In this document: one piece after another, positions 1 to 11,673 of the stretch
Position numbering within the stretch: the first letter of the stretch is position 1
Layout of the letters: every line of letters begins with the position of its first letter
Assembly: GCF_009671205.1 (NCBI RefSeq)
Contig: NZ_CP045309.1
Location: forward strand, 4,278,001 to 4,342,000
Reading direction: 5' to 3'
Length of the DNA: 64,000 nucleotides
Origin: Micromonospora terminaliae
GTDB lineage: Bacteria > Actinomycetota > Actinomycetes > Mycobacteriales > Micromonosporaceae
Made by a program: the position numbers and the translations under genes
The notes under the pieces: generated by a model
Databases searched by the model: none
The model's input: only the letters and a program-made list of their open reading frames with translations
What the model was told of the DNA's origin: nothing

Positions 1-1
1 G

Positions 2-256
2 CTGACCCTCTTCCTCATCCAGTACTGGGGTGGCCCGCACACCTACTCCGAGCAGCGCGGCCACCCACGGCTGCGGATGCGGCACGCCCCGTTCCGGATC
101 GGCGCGGTCGAGCGGGACGCCTGGCTGCGCCACATGCGGCGGGCGGTGGACCGGCTGGACCTGCCGCCGCAGCTCGCCGCCGCGCTCTGGGACTATCTGG
201 AGCGGGCCGCCTATTTCATGGTGAACGTGATGGAGGACCCGGCTGCCGAGGGCTGA
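2..256 (+). CDS. glbO: Truncated haemoglobin group II (GlbO), C-terminal part
   Basis: This is the last 84 codons of a gene that begins before the window. The residues [20 protein letters not shown] followed by HAPFRIG are the family signature of group II truncated haemoglobins; the histidine of RHAPF matches the haem-ligating proximal histidine of the family. Such proteins bind O2 and are linked to oxygen or NO and peroxide metabolism in actinobacteria. The reading frame closes at TGA 254-256. The following gene converges from the minus strand. Family assignment is firm; function in this host is inferred from the family. Confidence 0.88.
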   Translation: MTLFLIQYWGGPHTYSEQRGHPRLRMRHAPFRIGAVERDAWLRHMRRAVDRLDLPPQLAAALWDYLERAAYFMVNVMEDPAAEG

Positions 257-283
257 CCGGCGTCCCGGGGGCCCGCCCGGCCG

Positions 284-799
284 TCAGAGCAGGGCGCCCT
301 CGTCGTGCAGCCAGTCGACGAAGGTGGTGGCCACCGCCGCGCCGCAGTCGAGCATCTCGACCAGCAGCGCGTCGTGGGTGCCGGCGCCGAGCGGGACCTG
401 GAGCTCCGCGTAGATGGGCAACTGGCCCCGCTCGGTCGGGTCGCCGATGTAGGCCTTGCAGAACCGCCGGGTGTGGTTCCACTCGTTGACCACCCGGTAG
501 GCGCGGTCGGCCCAGTCCGGCGGGACCGTCGCGTGCGGCCGGGCCCGCATCACGAGGATCTCGTCCTCGGGGCCCTCCAGGGTGACCAGCACGGCGTGCC
601 GCTCCCACATGGCCAGCAGGTTGCCGTCGCCGTCGGCCAGGTAGCGCACGTCGAGCAGGTCGAGCGCGTCGCAGACCCGGCGGAGGGTGACCGGGGCGAC
701 GGTCGCCGGCATGTCGGCGATCACGGGCCGCTCCGCGGCCGCCGCGTCGTCCCCCGGCTGACGGGGGGTCGGTGGTCCGACCCGGACGGTGTCATCCAC
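284..799 (-). CDS. YbjN domain-containing protein
   Basis: A 171-residue protein whose central and C-terminal part (for example DVRYLADGDGNLLAMWE and VVNEWNHTRRFCKAYIG) fits the YbjN fold, a type III secretion chaperone-like domain common in actinobacteria and of unsettled function. I prefer the GTG start at 799, which has a GGGAT element about 7 nt upstream; an in-frame ATG at 868 would add 23 low-complexity residues with no clear ribosome-binding site. It stands alone, convergent with the glbO end. The molecular role is unknown. Confidence 0.7.
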   Translation of the reverse strand: MDDTVRVGPPTPRQPGDDAAAAERPVIADMPATVAPVTLRRVCDALDLLDVRYLADGDGNLLAMWERHAVLVTLEGPEDEILVMRARPHATVPPDWADRAYRVVNEWNHTRRFCKAYIGDPTERGQLPIYAELQVPLGAGTHDALLVEMLDCGAAVATTFVDWLHDEGALL

Positions 800-1017
800 T
801 GTGATCCCGCTTCGAGTTTCCGAGTCGCCGCCGCCGACGGGACCTGGGCGCCATGACCACCACGGCATCGCTCGCGCACCTCACTCCCCAGCGGATCCAG
901 CCGCCTACGGTGCGTTGGATCCGAGGATGGACGGTACCCGGACAGCCGGGATGAGGCATCCCCCCAACGGTCGCCCCAAACCGGAAGAACGAACTGGGGT
1001 CATCCGTTCGGATGAAC

Positions 1018-1668
1018 TCAGATGGGCGTCAGGCCGAGGTCCGCGACCTTCCGCGACCAGGCTGCTCCGTACGGTCCGACGAGCCCGACCCAACGGGCGG
1101 CGACGCGTACCTGAACGTCGCCGGCGCCGAGGAAGCCCATCCGGACCAGCCCCTGCACCAGCCGCTGGGGCACCTCCACGGGGGCGTCGGGAGCGTCGTC
1201 GGGCGTCACCACGACCGCGACGTGGTCCAGCAGCGCGTCCCGCAGCGCCCGCTGGCCCACGGCGCGGCCCGCCACGCCATGGGTGGCCGCCTCGCGCAGC
1301 GTCCCGGCCGCCGCGGCGGCGATCCGCTGGACCTCGCCGGCGGGCAGCGCCTCCACGGCCCGGCTGGTTGCCGGCGGCAGCGGCCAGCGCCACCCGTCGT
1401 CCCGCCGCCGGGGCAGCGCGTCGCCGCCCGCCGACAGCTCCGCCAGCAGCTCCCCGGCCGCCACCGTGACGTCGCCCGGCGCCGTGCCGGGGACGGTCCG
1501 GACCACGAGCACGTCCCACGGCAGGCGGGCCCAGAGGGCGGTACGCCCGCCGCCGGGCACCGGCCGGAGCCGGACCAGGGTGGCCGGGTCCAGCCGGACC
1601 AGGCGGGCCAGGAAGGCGCCCGCGTCGGCCACCCCGTCCAGCCCGTGCCTGTCCGCCGGAGTGGTCAT
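1018..1668 (-). CDS. Conserved actinobacterial hypothetical protein
   Basis: A 216-residue soluble protein rich in Ala, Val and Arg, with no signal peptide or membrane segment and no catalytic motif that I recognise. Its ATG overlaps the stop of the thioesterase gene (ATGA at 1665-1668), so the two are translationally coupled. The order ettA, thioesterase, hypothetical resembles the Rv2477c-Rv2475c-Rv2474c neighbourhood of Mycobacterium tuberculosis (recalled, not searched). A role alongside the thioesterase is therefore plausible but not shown. Confidence 0.75.
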   Translation of the reverse strand: MTTPADRHGLDGVADAGAFLARLVRLDPATLVRLRPVPGGGRTALWARLPWDVLVVRTVPGTAPGDVTVAAGELLAELSAGGDALPRRRDDGWRWPLPPATSRAVEALPAGEVQRIAAAAAGTLREAATHGVAGRAVGQRALRDALLDHVAVVVTPDDAPDAPVEVPQRLVQGLVRMGFLGAGDVQVRVAARWVGLVGPYGAAWSRKVADLGLTPI

Positions 1669-2100
1669 GCCGGGCGCCCGGGTGCGTACCGGAGCAGGAA
1701 GGCCCGCTCGTCCGCGGAGATCCGGCGGGGGCGCTGCGCGGCCAGGTCGAACGGGACCAGCACCGAGCGGGCGCGGCTGGCCAGCACGTCGCGGTCGTAG
1801 AGCTCGTACGCGACGGTGAACGACGCCGCCCGGATCTCCTCCACCCAGAGCTCGATCCGGACCGTGGGGGCCGCCTCCGCGGTGGCCCGGCCCAGCGCGT
1901 AGTCGACCGGGCGCAGGTAGTCGACCTCGTGCCGGCGGATGACCACCCCGTCGGCGAACGAGTCGACGCCCCACGCCCGGCCGCCGGCGAACATCATGGC
2001 CACCCGCGCCTCCTCGTAGAGGGTGAGGAAGCGCGAGTTGTTGACGTGGCCGTACGCGTCCAGGTCGGACCAGCGCAGCGTGCAGTCGTAGACGAACCGG

Positions 2101-2108
<8 letters not shown>
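1665..2108 (-). CDS. Acyl-CoA thioesterase, hotdog (4HBT/YbgC-FadM) family
   Basis: A 147-residue single hotdog-domain protein. The N-terminal stretch LRWSDLDAYGHVNNSRFLTL is the 4HBT motif, with the Asp of SDLDAYGH at the usual catalytic position, followed by the long helix YEEARVAMMF. Family members hydrolyse acyl-CoA thioesters in the cytosol; the substrate cannot be read from sequence. The GTG start lies within the last 8 bp of ettA, and the stop overlaps the next start, so three genes form one minus-strand operon. Confidence 0.85.
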
Positions 2109-3777
<1,669 letters not shown>

Positions 3778-4085
3778 GGTGCGGGCTACCTCCGTCGGTT
3801 GCGATCGCGAGCTGGCGGGCGCCGGCGCGGGCTGCGAGGTCCGCCCGCCGCCGCCGGCCGGGGCCGGCCGCGCGCACGCCGTCGTCAATCCTGACAGGTA
3901 CACCCCGCTCCGCCCACATCACCCCGCCCCGGCGTGTGTGGCGGGCCCGGCTGTCGACAAGATCACGAACGAGGTTCGACCGGCGCGGGACGGGTAGGGA
4001 ACTCCGGCACGGGGCAACAGAGGCCGCAGCTACGCTCAGTACGCTCAGCGCGGTGGACCCGTCAGCAACCCGGAGGTGGCCGATC
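3778..4085. other. Divergent intergenic region between ettA and otsA
   Basis: This 308-bp region holds the promoters of two divergent genes. Near otsA there is a tandem 9-bp direct repeat, TACGCTCAG at 4031-4039 and 4040-4048; either TACGCT could serve as a -10 hexamer. The otsA ribosome-binding site GGAGGTGG follows at about 4072. On the ettA side GGAGGT precedes GTG 3777. I see no RNA gene or longer inverted repeat here. Confidence 0.5.
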
Positions 4086-5489
4086 GTGACCGTCCGTAGC
4101 TCCTTTGTCGTGGTGGCGAACCGACTGCCGGTCGACGAGGTGAGCACACCCGAAGGGGAGCGGCAGTGGCGACGCAGCCCGGGCGGCCTGGTGACCGCAC
4201 TGCACCCGGTGCTCGCCGAGCACCAGGGCACGTGGGTCGGCTGGGCCGGCGGCACCGGCGCCGCCCCCGAGCCCTTCGACCTGGAGGGGATCCGGCTGCA
4301 CCCGGTGCCGCTGAGTGCCGAGGAGCTGGAGCGGTACTACGAGGGGCAGTCGAACGCGACGATCTGGCCGCTCTACCACGACGCGGTCGAGACCCCGGCC
4401 TACAAGCGGCGCTGGCGCGAGGCGTACCGCCTGGTGAACGCCCGGTTCGCGGAGGCCGCGGCGGACGTCGCGGCCGAGGGCGCCACGGTCTGGGTGCAGG
4501 ACTACCAGCTCCAGCTCGTCCCGGCGATGCTCCGCGAGCTGCGGCCGGACCTGCGGATCGGGTTCTTCCTGCACATCCCGTTCCCGCCGATCGAGCTGTT
4601 CATGCAGATGCCGTTCCGCACGGAGATCCTGCGCGGCCTGCTCGGCGCGGACCTGGTCGGCTTCCAGCAGCGGCTGGCGGCGCAGAACTTCGTGCGCCTG
4701 GCCCGGCACCTGCTCGGCCTGCGCTACGAGGGGCAGATGATCCAGGTCGACGGCCGGCAGGTGAAGGCCGGCGCGTTCCCCATCTCGATCGACACCCGGG
4801 AGATGGAGCGGCTGGCCGAGGACCCGGCGATCCAGGCCCGCGCCAAGCAGATCCGCGAGGAGCTGGGCAACCCGAAGACGATCATCCTGGGCGTCGACCG
4901 GCTCGACTACACCAAGGGCATCGAGCTCCGCCTGAAGGCCTTCCGCGAACTCCTCGCTGACGGAAAGTTGACAGTCCCGGACGCGGTTATGGTGCAGGTC
5001 GCCACGCCGAGTCGCGAGCGTGTGGAGCACTACCAGGCACTTCGGGTGAAGGTGGAACGCGAGGTAGGCCGGATTAATGGCGAATTCGGACGGGTCGGCG
5101 TGCCGGCGGTGCATTATCTGCATCAGTCGTACAGTCGCTCCGAACTGGCCGCGATGTACGTCGCGGCCGATGTGATGATGGTGACCCCGCTGCGAGACGG
5201 AATGAATCTGGTGGCCAAGGAGTACGTCGCATCGCGCGCCGACCAGGGCGGCGCGCTCGTGCTCAGTGAGTTCGCCGGCGCCGCCACCGAGCTGCGCCAG
5301 GCGTTCCTGTGCAACCCGCACGACCCCGACGCGGTCAAGGACGCGCTGCTGCGCGCCGTGCACGTCGAGAAACCCGAGGCCCGGCGCCGGATGCGGATAA
5401 TGCAACGCCACCTGCGCAGCCACGACGTGGGCCACTGGGCCAAGTCGTTCCTGACCGAACTCGGCGTCACCGATGCGGAGGCGGCGTGA
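4086..5489 (+). CDS. otsA: Alpha,alpha-trehalose-phosphate synthase (UDP/GDP-forming)
   Basis: A 467-residue GT20 glycosyltransferase that makes trehalose-6-phosphate from a nucleotide sugar and glucose-6-phosphate. Evidence: N-terminal [17 protein letters not shown] near residue 35, the [12 protein letters not shown] motif, [22 protein letters not shown] and the C-terminal [12 protein letters not shown] with a downstream acidic patch. GTG 4086 is chosen for GGAGGTGGCCGATC directly upstream and because the family starts just before VVANRLP. The stop overlaps the next start (GTGA, 5486-5489), coupling synthase to phosphatase. The middle of the gene (about 4930-5240) uses noticeably more A/T-ending codons than its neighbours. 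Confidence 0.95.
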   Translation: MTVRSSFVVVANRLPVDEVSTPEGERQWRRSPGGLVTALHPVLAEHQGTWVGWAGGTGAAPEPFDLEGIRLHPVPLSAEELERYYEGQSNATIWPLYHDAVETPAYKRRWREAYRLVNARFAEAAADVAAEGATVWVQDYQLQLVPAMLRELRPDLRIGFFLHIPFPPIELFMQMPFRTEILRGLLGADLVGFQQRLAAQNFVRLARHLLGLRYEGQMIQVDGRQVKAGAFPISIDTREMERLAEDPAIQARAKQIREELGNPKTIILGVDRLDYTKGIELRLKAFRELLADGKLTVPDAVMVQVATPSRERVEHYQALRVKVEREVGRINGEFGRVGVPAVHYLHQSYSRSELAAMYVAADVMMVTPLRDGMNLVAKEYVASRADQGGALVLSEFAGAATELRQAFLCNPHDPDAVKDALLRAVHVEKPEARRRMRIMQRHLRSHDVGHWAKSFLTELGVTDAEAA

Positions 5490-8086
5490 CCTCTCCTGCC
5501 ACCACCACTCCGCACGGCGGGGTGATGGATCCCGAGCTGCGCGCCGCCATCGGCCGGATCGCCCGGGTCCCCCAGCTCCTGGTCGCCTGCGACTACGACG
5601 GCACCCTGGCCCCGATCGTCGAGGACCCGAGCAAGGCCGTGCCGCTGCCCGAGTCGGTGGCCGCGGTCCGCGCCCTCGCCTCCCTGCCGCAGACCAGCGT
5701 CGCGGTGGTGTCCGGCCGCGCGCTGCGTGACCTGGCGACGCTCTCCCGGCTGCCCAGCGAGGTGCACCTGGTGGGCAGCCACGGCTCCGAGTTCGACATC
5801 GGCTTCGTCGAGCGGCTCACCCCGGAGCTGATCGCGGTCCGGCACCGGCTCCGCAACGAGCTGCGGGAGATCGCCGCGGCCCACCCGGGCGTACGCCTGG
5901 AGCGCAAGCCGGCCAGCGTCGCCGTGCACACCCGCGGGGTCGACCCGCAGATCGCGGCCGCGGCCATCGAGGCGGTCCGCAGCGGCCCCGCCACCTGGGA
6001 CGACGTCACCGTCACCCAGGGCAAGGAGGTCATCGAGCTGTCGGTGGTGGCGACCCACAAGGGCACCGCGGTCGACCAGCTCCGGACCCAGCTCGCGGCC
6101 AGCGCCGTGCTGTTCATCGGCGACGACGTCACCGACGAGAACGCCTTCGGCAACCTGCACGGGCCGGACGTCGGCATCAAGATCGGCCCGGGTGACACCC
6201 AGGCCGACTACCGGGTGGCCGAGCCGATCGAGGCGGCCCGGGCGCTGGGCCTGCTGCTGGAGACCCGGCGACACTGGCTCTTCGGCGAGCGGGCGGTGCC
6301 GATCGAGCGGCACTCGATGCTGGCCAACGGCCGTACGGTCGCGCTCGTCACCCCCGAGGCCAAGATCACCTGGCTGTGCCACCCGAAGCCGGACTCGGCG
6401 GCGATCTTCGCCGACCTGGTCGGCGGCAGCCCGGCCGGGCACTTCACCGTCGGCCCGCAGCGCGGCGGCATCCCGCTGGGGCAGCGCTACCGCAGCAACA
6501 CCATGACGGTGGAGACCCGCTGGTCCGGCCTCACGGTGACCGACTGGCTGGACCTGCCGGCGAAGGAGACCACGCCGGACGGCCCGGCGATCGTCACCGG
6601 CGACTCGAGCCTGGTCCGGGTGCTCAGCGGCACCGGGCGGGCCCGGATCGAGTTCGCCCCGCGTCCCGAGTTCGGCCAGGTCGCCGTGCAGCTCCAGCCG
6701 CTGGACGACGGGCTGCTGGTGCTCGGCTCCAACGAGCCGGTGGCGCTCTACTCGCCCGGCGTCGAGTGGGAGGTCACCAGCGACGCCGGCTACGAGACCG
6801 CCAAGGCCGTCGTGGACCTGTCGGCCGCCGGCGGCCAGGTGGTGCTGGAGCTGCGCTTCGGCACGCAGAGCCTGGAACACCACCGGGTGCCGATCCACGA
6901 GCGGCAGGCCGCCGCCGAGCAGCCCTGGAAGGACTGGGTGGCCTCGCTGCGGCTGCCCGCCACGGCCCGGGACCTGGTGGCCCGCAGCGCGCTCACCCTG
7001 CGCGGGCTCTGCCACGAGCCGACCGGCTCGATCCTCGCCGCGGCGACCACCTCGCTCCCCGAGGAGCTGGGCGGCGTCCGCAACTGGGACTACCGCTACT
7101 GCTGGTTGCGGGACGCGGCCATGACCGCCCGCGCGCTGGTCGACCTCGGCTCCACCGAGGAGGCCGAGGGCCTGCTGCGCTGGGTCGACGGCGTCATCGA
7201 CCGCACCGGCGGGCACCCGGAGCGGCTGCACCCGCTCTACACGGTCGACGGCTACGAGCTGGGCGCCGAGGCCGTCATCGACACCCTGCCCGGCTACGCC
7301 GGCTCCCGGCCGGTCCGGGTCGGCAACCTCGCCAACCACCAGCTCCAGCTCGACGTCTTCGGCCCGGTCGCCGACCTGATCGCCGCGGTGGCCGACGCCC
7401 GGGGCTCGGTACGCGACGACGAGTGGCGGGTGCTGGAGAACATGGTCGAGGCGGTCCGCCGCCGCTGGCACGAGCCCGACCACGGCATCTGGGAGGCCCG
7501 CCTCCCACCCCGGCACCACGTCTTCTCCAAGGTCATGCTCTGGATGACCGTCGACCGGGCGCTGCACGTGGTGCGGCAGCACGGCGGCGAGGACCGGCCG
7601 GAGTGGGTCGAGCTGCGCGACCGGATCGCCGACAACGTGCTGGAGCACGGCTGGCACCCGGAGGCCGAGGCCTACAGCGTCGCCTACGGGTACGAGGAGA
7701 TGGACGCCTCGTCGCTCTGGATCGGCATCTCCGGGCTGCTCGCCGGCGACGACCCGCGCTTCCTGTCCACGGTGCTGAAGATCGAGGCAGAGCTGCGCAG
7801 CGGCCCGGTCGTCTACCGGTACCACTGGGACGACGGCCTGCCCGGCCGGGAGGGCGGCTTCCACATCTGCACGGCGTGGCTGATCGAGGCGTACCTGCGC
7901 ACCGGCCGGCGCACCGACGCGGAGGAGCTGTTCGCGCAGATGGTCGACACGGCCGGGCCGACCGGGCTGCTCCCCGAGCAGTACGACCCGCTGGCCGAGC
8001 GCGGGCTGGGCAACCACCCGCAGGCGTACAGCCACCTCGGGCTGATCCGCTGCGCCCTCATGCTGGACAACATGCTCAAGCAGTGA
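5486..8086 (+). CDS. otsB: Trehalose-6-phosphate phosphatase fused to a GH15 glucoamylase/trehalase-like domain
   Basis: An 866-residue two-domain protein. Residues about 30-265 are an HAD phosphatase of the OtsB family: nucleophile motif [16 protein letters not shown], and metal-site [10 protein letters not shown] near residue 213. Residues about 280-866 are a GH15 (alpha/alpha)6 domain, with [12 protein letters not shown] near residue 532, [17 protein letters not shown], and a second acidic motif LLPEQYDP near 830; these are the expected places of the GH15 catalytic glutamates. The first domain makes trehalose. The second could hydrolyse trehalose, as mycobacterial GH15 trehalases do, or another alpha-glucan. 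Overlap with otsA indicates one operon. The substrate of the GH15 half is not settled by sequence. Confidence 0.9.
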   Translation: MTSPATTTPHGGVMDPELRAAIGRIARVPQLLVACDYDGTLAPIVEDPSKAVPLPESVAAVRALASLPQTSVAVVSGRALRDLATLSRLPSEVHLVGSHGSEFDIGFVERLTPELIAVRHRLRNELREIAAAHPGVRLERKPASVAVHTRGVDPQIAAAAIEAVRSGPATWDDVTVTQGKEVIELSVVATHKGTAVDQLRTQLAASAVLFIGDDVTDENAFGNLHGPDVGIKIGPGDTQADYRVAEPIEAARALGLLLETRRHWLFGERAVPIERHSMLANGRTVALVTPEAKITWLCHPKPDSAAIFADLVGGSPAGHFTVGPQRGGIPLGQRYRSNTMTVETRWSGLTVTDWLDLPAKETTPDGPAIVTGDSSLVRVLSGTGRARIEFAPRPEFGQVAVQLQPLDDGLLVLGSNEPVALYSPGVEWEVTSDAGYETAKAVVDLSAAGGQVVLELRFGTQSLEHHRVPIHERQAAAEQPWKDWVASLRLPATARDLVARSALTLRGLCHEPTGSILAAATTSLPEELGGVRNWDYRYCWLRDAAMTARALVDLGSTEEAEGLLRWVDGVIDRTGGHPERLHPLYTVDGYELGAEAVIDTLPGYAGSRPVRVGNLANHQLQLDVFGPVADLIAAVADARGSVRDDEWRVLENMVEAVRRRWHEPDHGIWEARLPPRHHVFSKVMLWMTVDRALHVVRQHGGEDRPEWVELRDRIADNVLEHGWHPEAEAYSVAYGYEEMDASSLWIGISGLLAGDDPRFLSTVLKIEAELRSGPVVYRYHWDDGLPGREGGFHICTAWLIEAYLRTGRRTDAEELFAQMVDTAGPTGLLPEQYDPLAERGLGNHPQAYSHLGLIRCALMLDNMLKQ

Positions 8087-8105
8087 CCTGAGCGGCGGCA
8101 CGACG

Positions 8106-8135
8106 GCGGCCCGGGACCGGCTGGTCCCGGGCCGC
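8106..8135. terminator. Bidirectional hairpin terminator
   Basis: GCGGCCCGGGACC and its exact complement form a 13-bp stem around a 4-nt loop between two convergent genes (otsB-GH15 and the siroheme/cobA gene). There is no T tract, as is usual for actinobacterial hairpins. Confidence 0.65.
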
Positions 8136-8149
8136 TCGCCGTCCGGCGG

Positions 8150-9424
8150 TCAGGTGTCGAGAGTGCCGACCACGTCCCCGACGACGACGATGGCGGGCGG
8201 GCGGAGGCCGGCGGCCGCGACATCCCCGGCCACCGTGCCGAGGGTCGAGCGGAGGGTCCGCTGACCGCTCGTGGTGCCCTCCTGGATCACGGCGGCCGGC
8301 GTCTGGGCGGGCCGGCCGTGCGCCACGAGGGTGGCGCTGATCGCCGCGAGGTTCTTCAGGCCCATGAGGATGACCAGGGTGCCGCGCAGGCCCGCCAGGG
8401 ACTCCCACCGGACCAGCGAGGCCGGCGAGTCGGGGGCCACGTGCCCGGAGACCACGGTGAACTCGTGCGCCACCGCCCGGTGGGTGACCGGCACCCCGGC
8501 CGAAGCGGGCACCGAGATCGCGCTGGTCACCCCGGGCACCACGGTCACCGGCACGCCGGCCTCGGCGCAGGCCAGCAGCTCCTCGCCGCCCCGGCCGAAG
8601 ACGTACGGGTCGCCGCCCTTGAGGCGCACCACCACCTTGCCGGCCCGGGCGCGGTCCACCAGGATCCGGTTGATCTCCTCCTGGGCCCGCGACGGCCCGT
8701 ACGGGATCTTGGAGGCGTCGACCAGCTCGACATCCGGTCGCAGCTCGTCGAGGAGCAGCCCGGGGACGAGCCGATCGGCGACCACCACGTCCGCCTCGGT
8801 GAGCAACCGCCAGCCCTTCACGGTGATCAGCTCGGGGTCGCCCGGCCCCGCGCCCACCAGCGCCACCCGGCCAGCCGACGGCGCGACCCCGGCGGCATCG
8901 GGCTCGCCGGCAGGCGGCGTGGCCGGCCGGGCCGGCGCGGCAGCACCCGGCTCCGGGGCCTGCTGCCCGGCGCGCGCGGCGAGCAGTTCGCGGACCGCGT
9001 CGCGGACGCTCATGGCGCGGCGGGGGTCGCCGCCGCCCAGCACGGCCACGGTGACCGGACCGTGCCGGGTCACCGCCGGGGTCCACGCGGTGGCGGCCGC
9101 CCGGTCGTCGGCGCGGACGCAGAAGATGCGGCGCTCCGCGGCGGCGGCGCTGACCGCGGCCGCGGCCACCCGGTCGTCCACGGCCACCTGGACCAGCCAG
9201 GCGCCGTCCAGGTCGTCGGGCACGAACCGGCGCGGCTCCCAGCGCAACCGGCCGGCGTCCACGTGCCCCCGCAGCGCCGGGGTCAGCTCCGGCGCCACCA
9301 GCAGGACGTCCGCGCCGGCGTCGAGCAGCGCGGGCACCCGCCGGGTGGCCACCGCTCCCCCGCCGACCACGACCACCCGCCGGCCGGCCAGCCGCAACCC
9401 GAGCGGGTACGGGTTGCCGGTCAC
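8150..9424 (-). CDS. cobA: Uroporphyrinogen-III C-methyltransferase with N-terminal precorrin-2 dehydrogenase domain
   Basis: A 424-residue fusion of the CysG type. Residues 1-150 form a Rossmann domain (RRVVVVGGGAVATRRVP) typical of NAD-dependent precorrin-2 dehydrogenase; the sirohaem ferrochelatase middle part is replaced by an Ala/Pro-rich linker. Residues about 180-424 are the SAM-dependent methyltransferase: VGAGPGDPELITVKG, VVRLKGGDPYVFGRGGEE and VVPGVTSA. It makes precorrin-2 for cobalamin and, if the dehydrogenase is active, sirohydrochlorin. GTG 9424 overlaps the cobT stop (GTGA), so it is the last gene of a cobC-cobT-cobA operon. Confidence 0.88.
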   Translation of the reverse strand: MTGNPYPLGLRLAGRRVVVVGGGAVATRRVPALLDAGADVLLVAPELTPALRGHVDAGRLRWEPRRFVPDDLDGAWLVQVAVDDRVAAAAVSAAAAERRIFCVRADDRAAATAWTPAVTRHGPVTVAVLGGGDPRRAMSVRDAVRELLAARAGQQAPEPGAAAPARPATPPAGEPDAAGVAPSAGRVALVGAGPGDPELITVKGWRLLTEADVVVADRLVPGLLLDELRPDVELVDASKIPYGPSRAQEEINRILVDRARAGKVVVRLKGGDPYVFGRGGEELLACAEAGVPVTVVPGVTSAISVPASAGVPVTHRAVAHEFTVVSGHVAPDSPASLVRWESLAGLRGTLVILMGLKNLAAISATLVAHGRPAQTPAAVIQEGTTSGQRTLRSTLGTVAGDVAAAGLRPPAIVVVGDVVGTLDT

Positions 9425-10494
9425 TTCTCGGCCACTCCCGCCGAGTCGAAGGTGGCGACCTCGTGCAGCACCCGGACCGCGCCGGTGACGACGGGGAGCG
9501 CGAGCAGCGCGCCGGTACCCTCGCCGAGGCGCAGCCCGAGATCGATGAGCGGGTCCAGGCCGAGGTGCCGCAGCGCCGCCGTCGCGCCCGGCTCGGCCGA
9601 GCGGTGCCCGGCGACCATGGCACCGACCGCGTCCGGCGCGAAGGCGGCGGCCGCCAGCGCGGCGCTGACCGCGATGACGCCGTCCAGCAGCACCGGCACG
9701 CGGCGCGCCGCGGCGCCGAGGACCAGCCCGGCCAGCGCGGCGTGCTCCAGGCCGCCGACCGAGGCCAGCACCCCCAGCGGGTCGGCCGGGTCGGGCGCGT
9801 GCCGCTCCAGCGCGGCCCGCACCACGCCGACCTTGCGGTCGTACGTCTCGTCGTCCACGCCGGTGCCCCGCCCGGTGGCCGCCGCCGGGTCGACCCCGGT
9901 GAACGCGGCGATCAGCGCGGCGGCCGGGGTGGTGTTGCCGATGCCCATGTCGCCGGTGAGCAGGATGCCCGCCCCGGCGTCGACCAGGTCGCCGGCCACC
10001 CGGATGCCGGTCTCCACCGCCGCGCGGGCCTCGTCGCGGGTGAGCGCGGCGGTGACCGTCAGGTCCCGGGTGCCGCGCCGCACGTTCGCGGCGACCAGGC
10101 GCGGGCCGGCCGGGTCGCTCGCGGGGTCGGCCGGGAGCGGGGTGGCCACGCCGACGTCCACCACGGTGACCGAGGCGTCGGCCTGCCGGGCGAAGGCGTT
10201 GACCACCGCGCCGCCGGCCAGGAAGTTGCCGATCATCTGGGCGGTGACCTCCTGCGGCCACGGGGTGACGCCCTGGGCGTGCACGCCGTGGTCGCCCGCG
10301 AAGATCGCCACCGCGGCCGGCTCCGGCAGCGGCGGCGGGCAGGTCCCGGCCAGCCCGGCGAGGCGTACGGAGAGCGGCTCCAGGGCGCCCAGCGAACCGG
10401 CGGGCTTGGTGAGCCGCCCCTGGAGTTCGCGGGCCGCCGCCATAGCGGCCTCGTCGAGCGGGCGGATCGCCGCGAGGGTGGACTCCAGCATCAT
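9421..10494 (-). CDS. cobT: Nicotinate-nucleotide--dimethylbenzimidazole phosphoribosyltransferase
   Basis: A 357-residue enzyme that builds alpha-ribazole-5'-phosphate for the lower ligand of cobalamin. Diagnostic stretches are LTKPAGSLGALE, AIFAGDHGVHAQGVTPWPQ, LLTGDMGIGNTTPAAAL and the C-terminal LGEGTGALLALPVV, which contains the conserved catalytic glutamate region (LRLGEGTGA). The ATG at 10494 overlaps the cobC stop (ATGA), and the stop overlaps cobA. Confidence 0.94.
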   Translation of the reverse strand: MMLESTLAAIRPLDEAAMAAARELQGRLTKPAGSLGALEPLSVRLAGLAGTCPPPLPEPAAVAIFAGDHGVHAQGVTPWPQEVTAQMIGNFLAGGAVVNAFARQADASVTVVDVGVATPLPADPASDPAGPRLVAANVRRGTRDLTVTAALTRDEARAAVETGIRVAGDLVDAGAGILLTGDMGIGNTTPAAALIAAFTGVDPAAATGRGTGVDDETYDRKVGVVRAALERHAPDPADPLGVLASVGGLEHAALAGLVLGAAARRVPVLLDGVIAVSAALAAAAFAPDAVGAMVAGHRSAEPGATAALRHLGLDPLIDLGLRLGEGTGALLALPVVTGAVRVLHEVATFDSAGVAEK

Positions 10495-11573
10495 GCCTCC
10501 AGGATCTCGGCCAGCACGTCGGTGAAGGCGTCGGTCGTCGCCGGATCGCGCACCGCGATCCGCAGCCAGTCCGGGCCCAGCCCGGGGAACGTGTCGCCGC
10601 GGCGGACCGCCCAGCCGCGCTCGCGCAGCCGCTCCCGCACGGCCGCGGCGCCCGGCAGGTGGACCAGGACGAAGGCGCTGGCGGGACGGCCGGCGACGCG
10701 TACCCCGGGCAGGCCGGACAGGCGGCTCACCAGGTGGTCGCGGTCGGCGGCGAGCCCGGCGGCGATGGCGCGTTCGGCCGCCACGGCGGCCGGGGACGCG
10801 CAGGCGGTGGCGGCGGCGAGCGCCGGGGTGGAGACGGCCCAGAGCGGCTGGGCGGCGGCGAGCCGGGCGAGCAGCGGCGGCTCGCCGAGCAGGTAGCCGA
10901 TCCGCAGCCCGGCCAGCCCCCAGGTCTTGGTGAGGCTGCGGACCACCAGGAGGCCGGGCAGGTCGCGGCGGGCGGCGAGCGACTCGGGCTCGCCCTCGAC
11001 CCCGGCGGCCGCCGTGGTGTCGGCGAACGCCTCGTCGACCACCAGCACCCGGCCGGGTCGGGCCAGGGCGGCGACCGCCTCGGCGGGGTGCAGCACCGAG
11101 GTGGGGTTGGTGGGGTTGCCGAGCAGCACCAGGTCGGCGTCGGCGGGCACCCGGGACGGGTCCAGCCGGAAGTCGTCGCCCGCGTCGAGCAGTACCCGCT
11201 CGACGGTGTGGCCGGCGGCCCGCAGGGCGGCCTCCGGCTCGGTGAACTGCGGGTGCACCACCACCGGCCGCCGGGCCTCGCGCAACGCCCGGGCGATCAG
11301 CACGAAGCCCTCGGCGGCTCCCGCCGTGAGGAGTACCTCTTCCGGGGTACGCCCGTGGCGGGCGGCGACGGCGGCCCGAGCCGGGCCGGGATCGGGGTAC
11401 GCGGCCAGCGCGCCCAGCGCCGTGACGAGCGGGTCGGCCAGCCAGTCCGGCATCGGGGCGCGGCGGACGTTGACGGCGAGGTCGACCAGACCGGGCGTGG
11501 CCTCGGCGTCCCCGTGGTGACCGAGGTCGGGCTCGTCCGCCGGGGCGGCGGTCCCGATGAGCTGAGCACGCAT
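10491..11573 (-). CDS. cobC: Aminotransferase-like threonine-phosphate decarboxylase (CobC/CobD type)
   Basis: A 360-residue fold-type I PLP enzyme related to histidinol-phosphate aminotransferase. Seen: VLLTAGAAEGF, LVLLGNPTNPTS, VLVVDEAFAD and the PLP-lysine motif VVRSLTKTWGLAGLRIGYL. In cobalamin-making actinobacteria this paralogue sits with cob genes and is taken to supply aminopropanol phosphate or a related step. ATG 11573 has AGGATCG upstream; a longer frame to 11777 runs into the promoter of the divergent ponA and is not used. First gene of the cobC-cobT-cobA operon. Confidence 0.85.
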   Translation of the reverse strand: MRAQLIGTAAPADEPDLGHHGDAEATPGLVDLAVNVRRAPMPDWLADPLVTALGALAAYPDPGPARAAVAARHGRTPEEVLLTAGAAEGFVLIARALREARRPVVVHPQFTEPEAALRAAGHTVERVLLDAGDDFRLDPSRVPADADLVLLGNPTNPTSVLHPAEAVAALARPGRVLVVDEAFADTTAAAGVEGEPESLAARRDLPGLLVVRSLTKTWGLAGLRIGYLLGEPPLLARLAAAQPLWAVSTPALAAATACASPAAVAAERAIAAGLAADRDHLVSRLSGLPGVRVAGRPASAFVLVHLPGAAAVRERLRERGWAVRRGDTFPGLGPDWLRIAVRDPATTDAFTDVLAEILEA

Positions 11574-11673
11574 GTCCGCGATCCTGCCGGGAAGCCGCCG
11601 CCCGGGACAGCGGATCCCGGCGTGGGCCGCGTCACCACCGCTCGACCCCCTCGCCCGTTTATGAATTCTTCTC

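Noticed and set aside
892..923. Inverted repeat CGGATCCA...TGGATCCG upstream of the YbjN gene
   Set aside because: Only 8 bp with a 17-nt loop built from two GGATCC sites; too weak to call an operator or terminator.
5123..8101. A 992-codon open frame opposite otsB-GH15
   Set aside because: Antisense shadow caused by G/C-rich third positions; composition is Arg/Gly/Val-rich with no domain.
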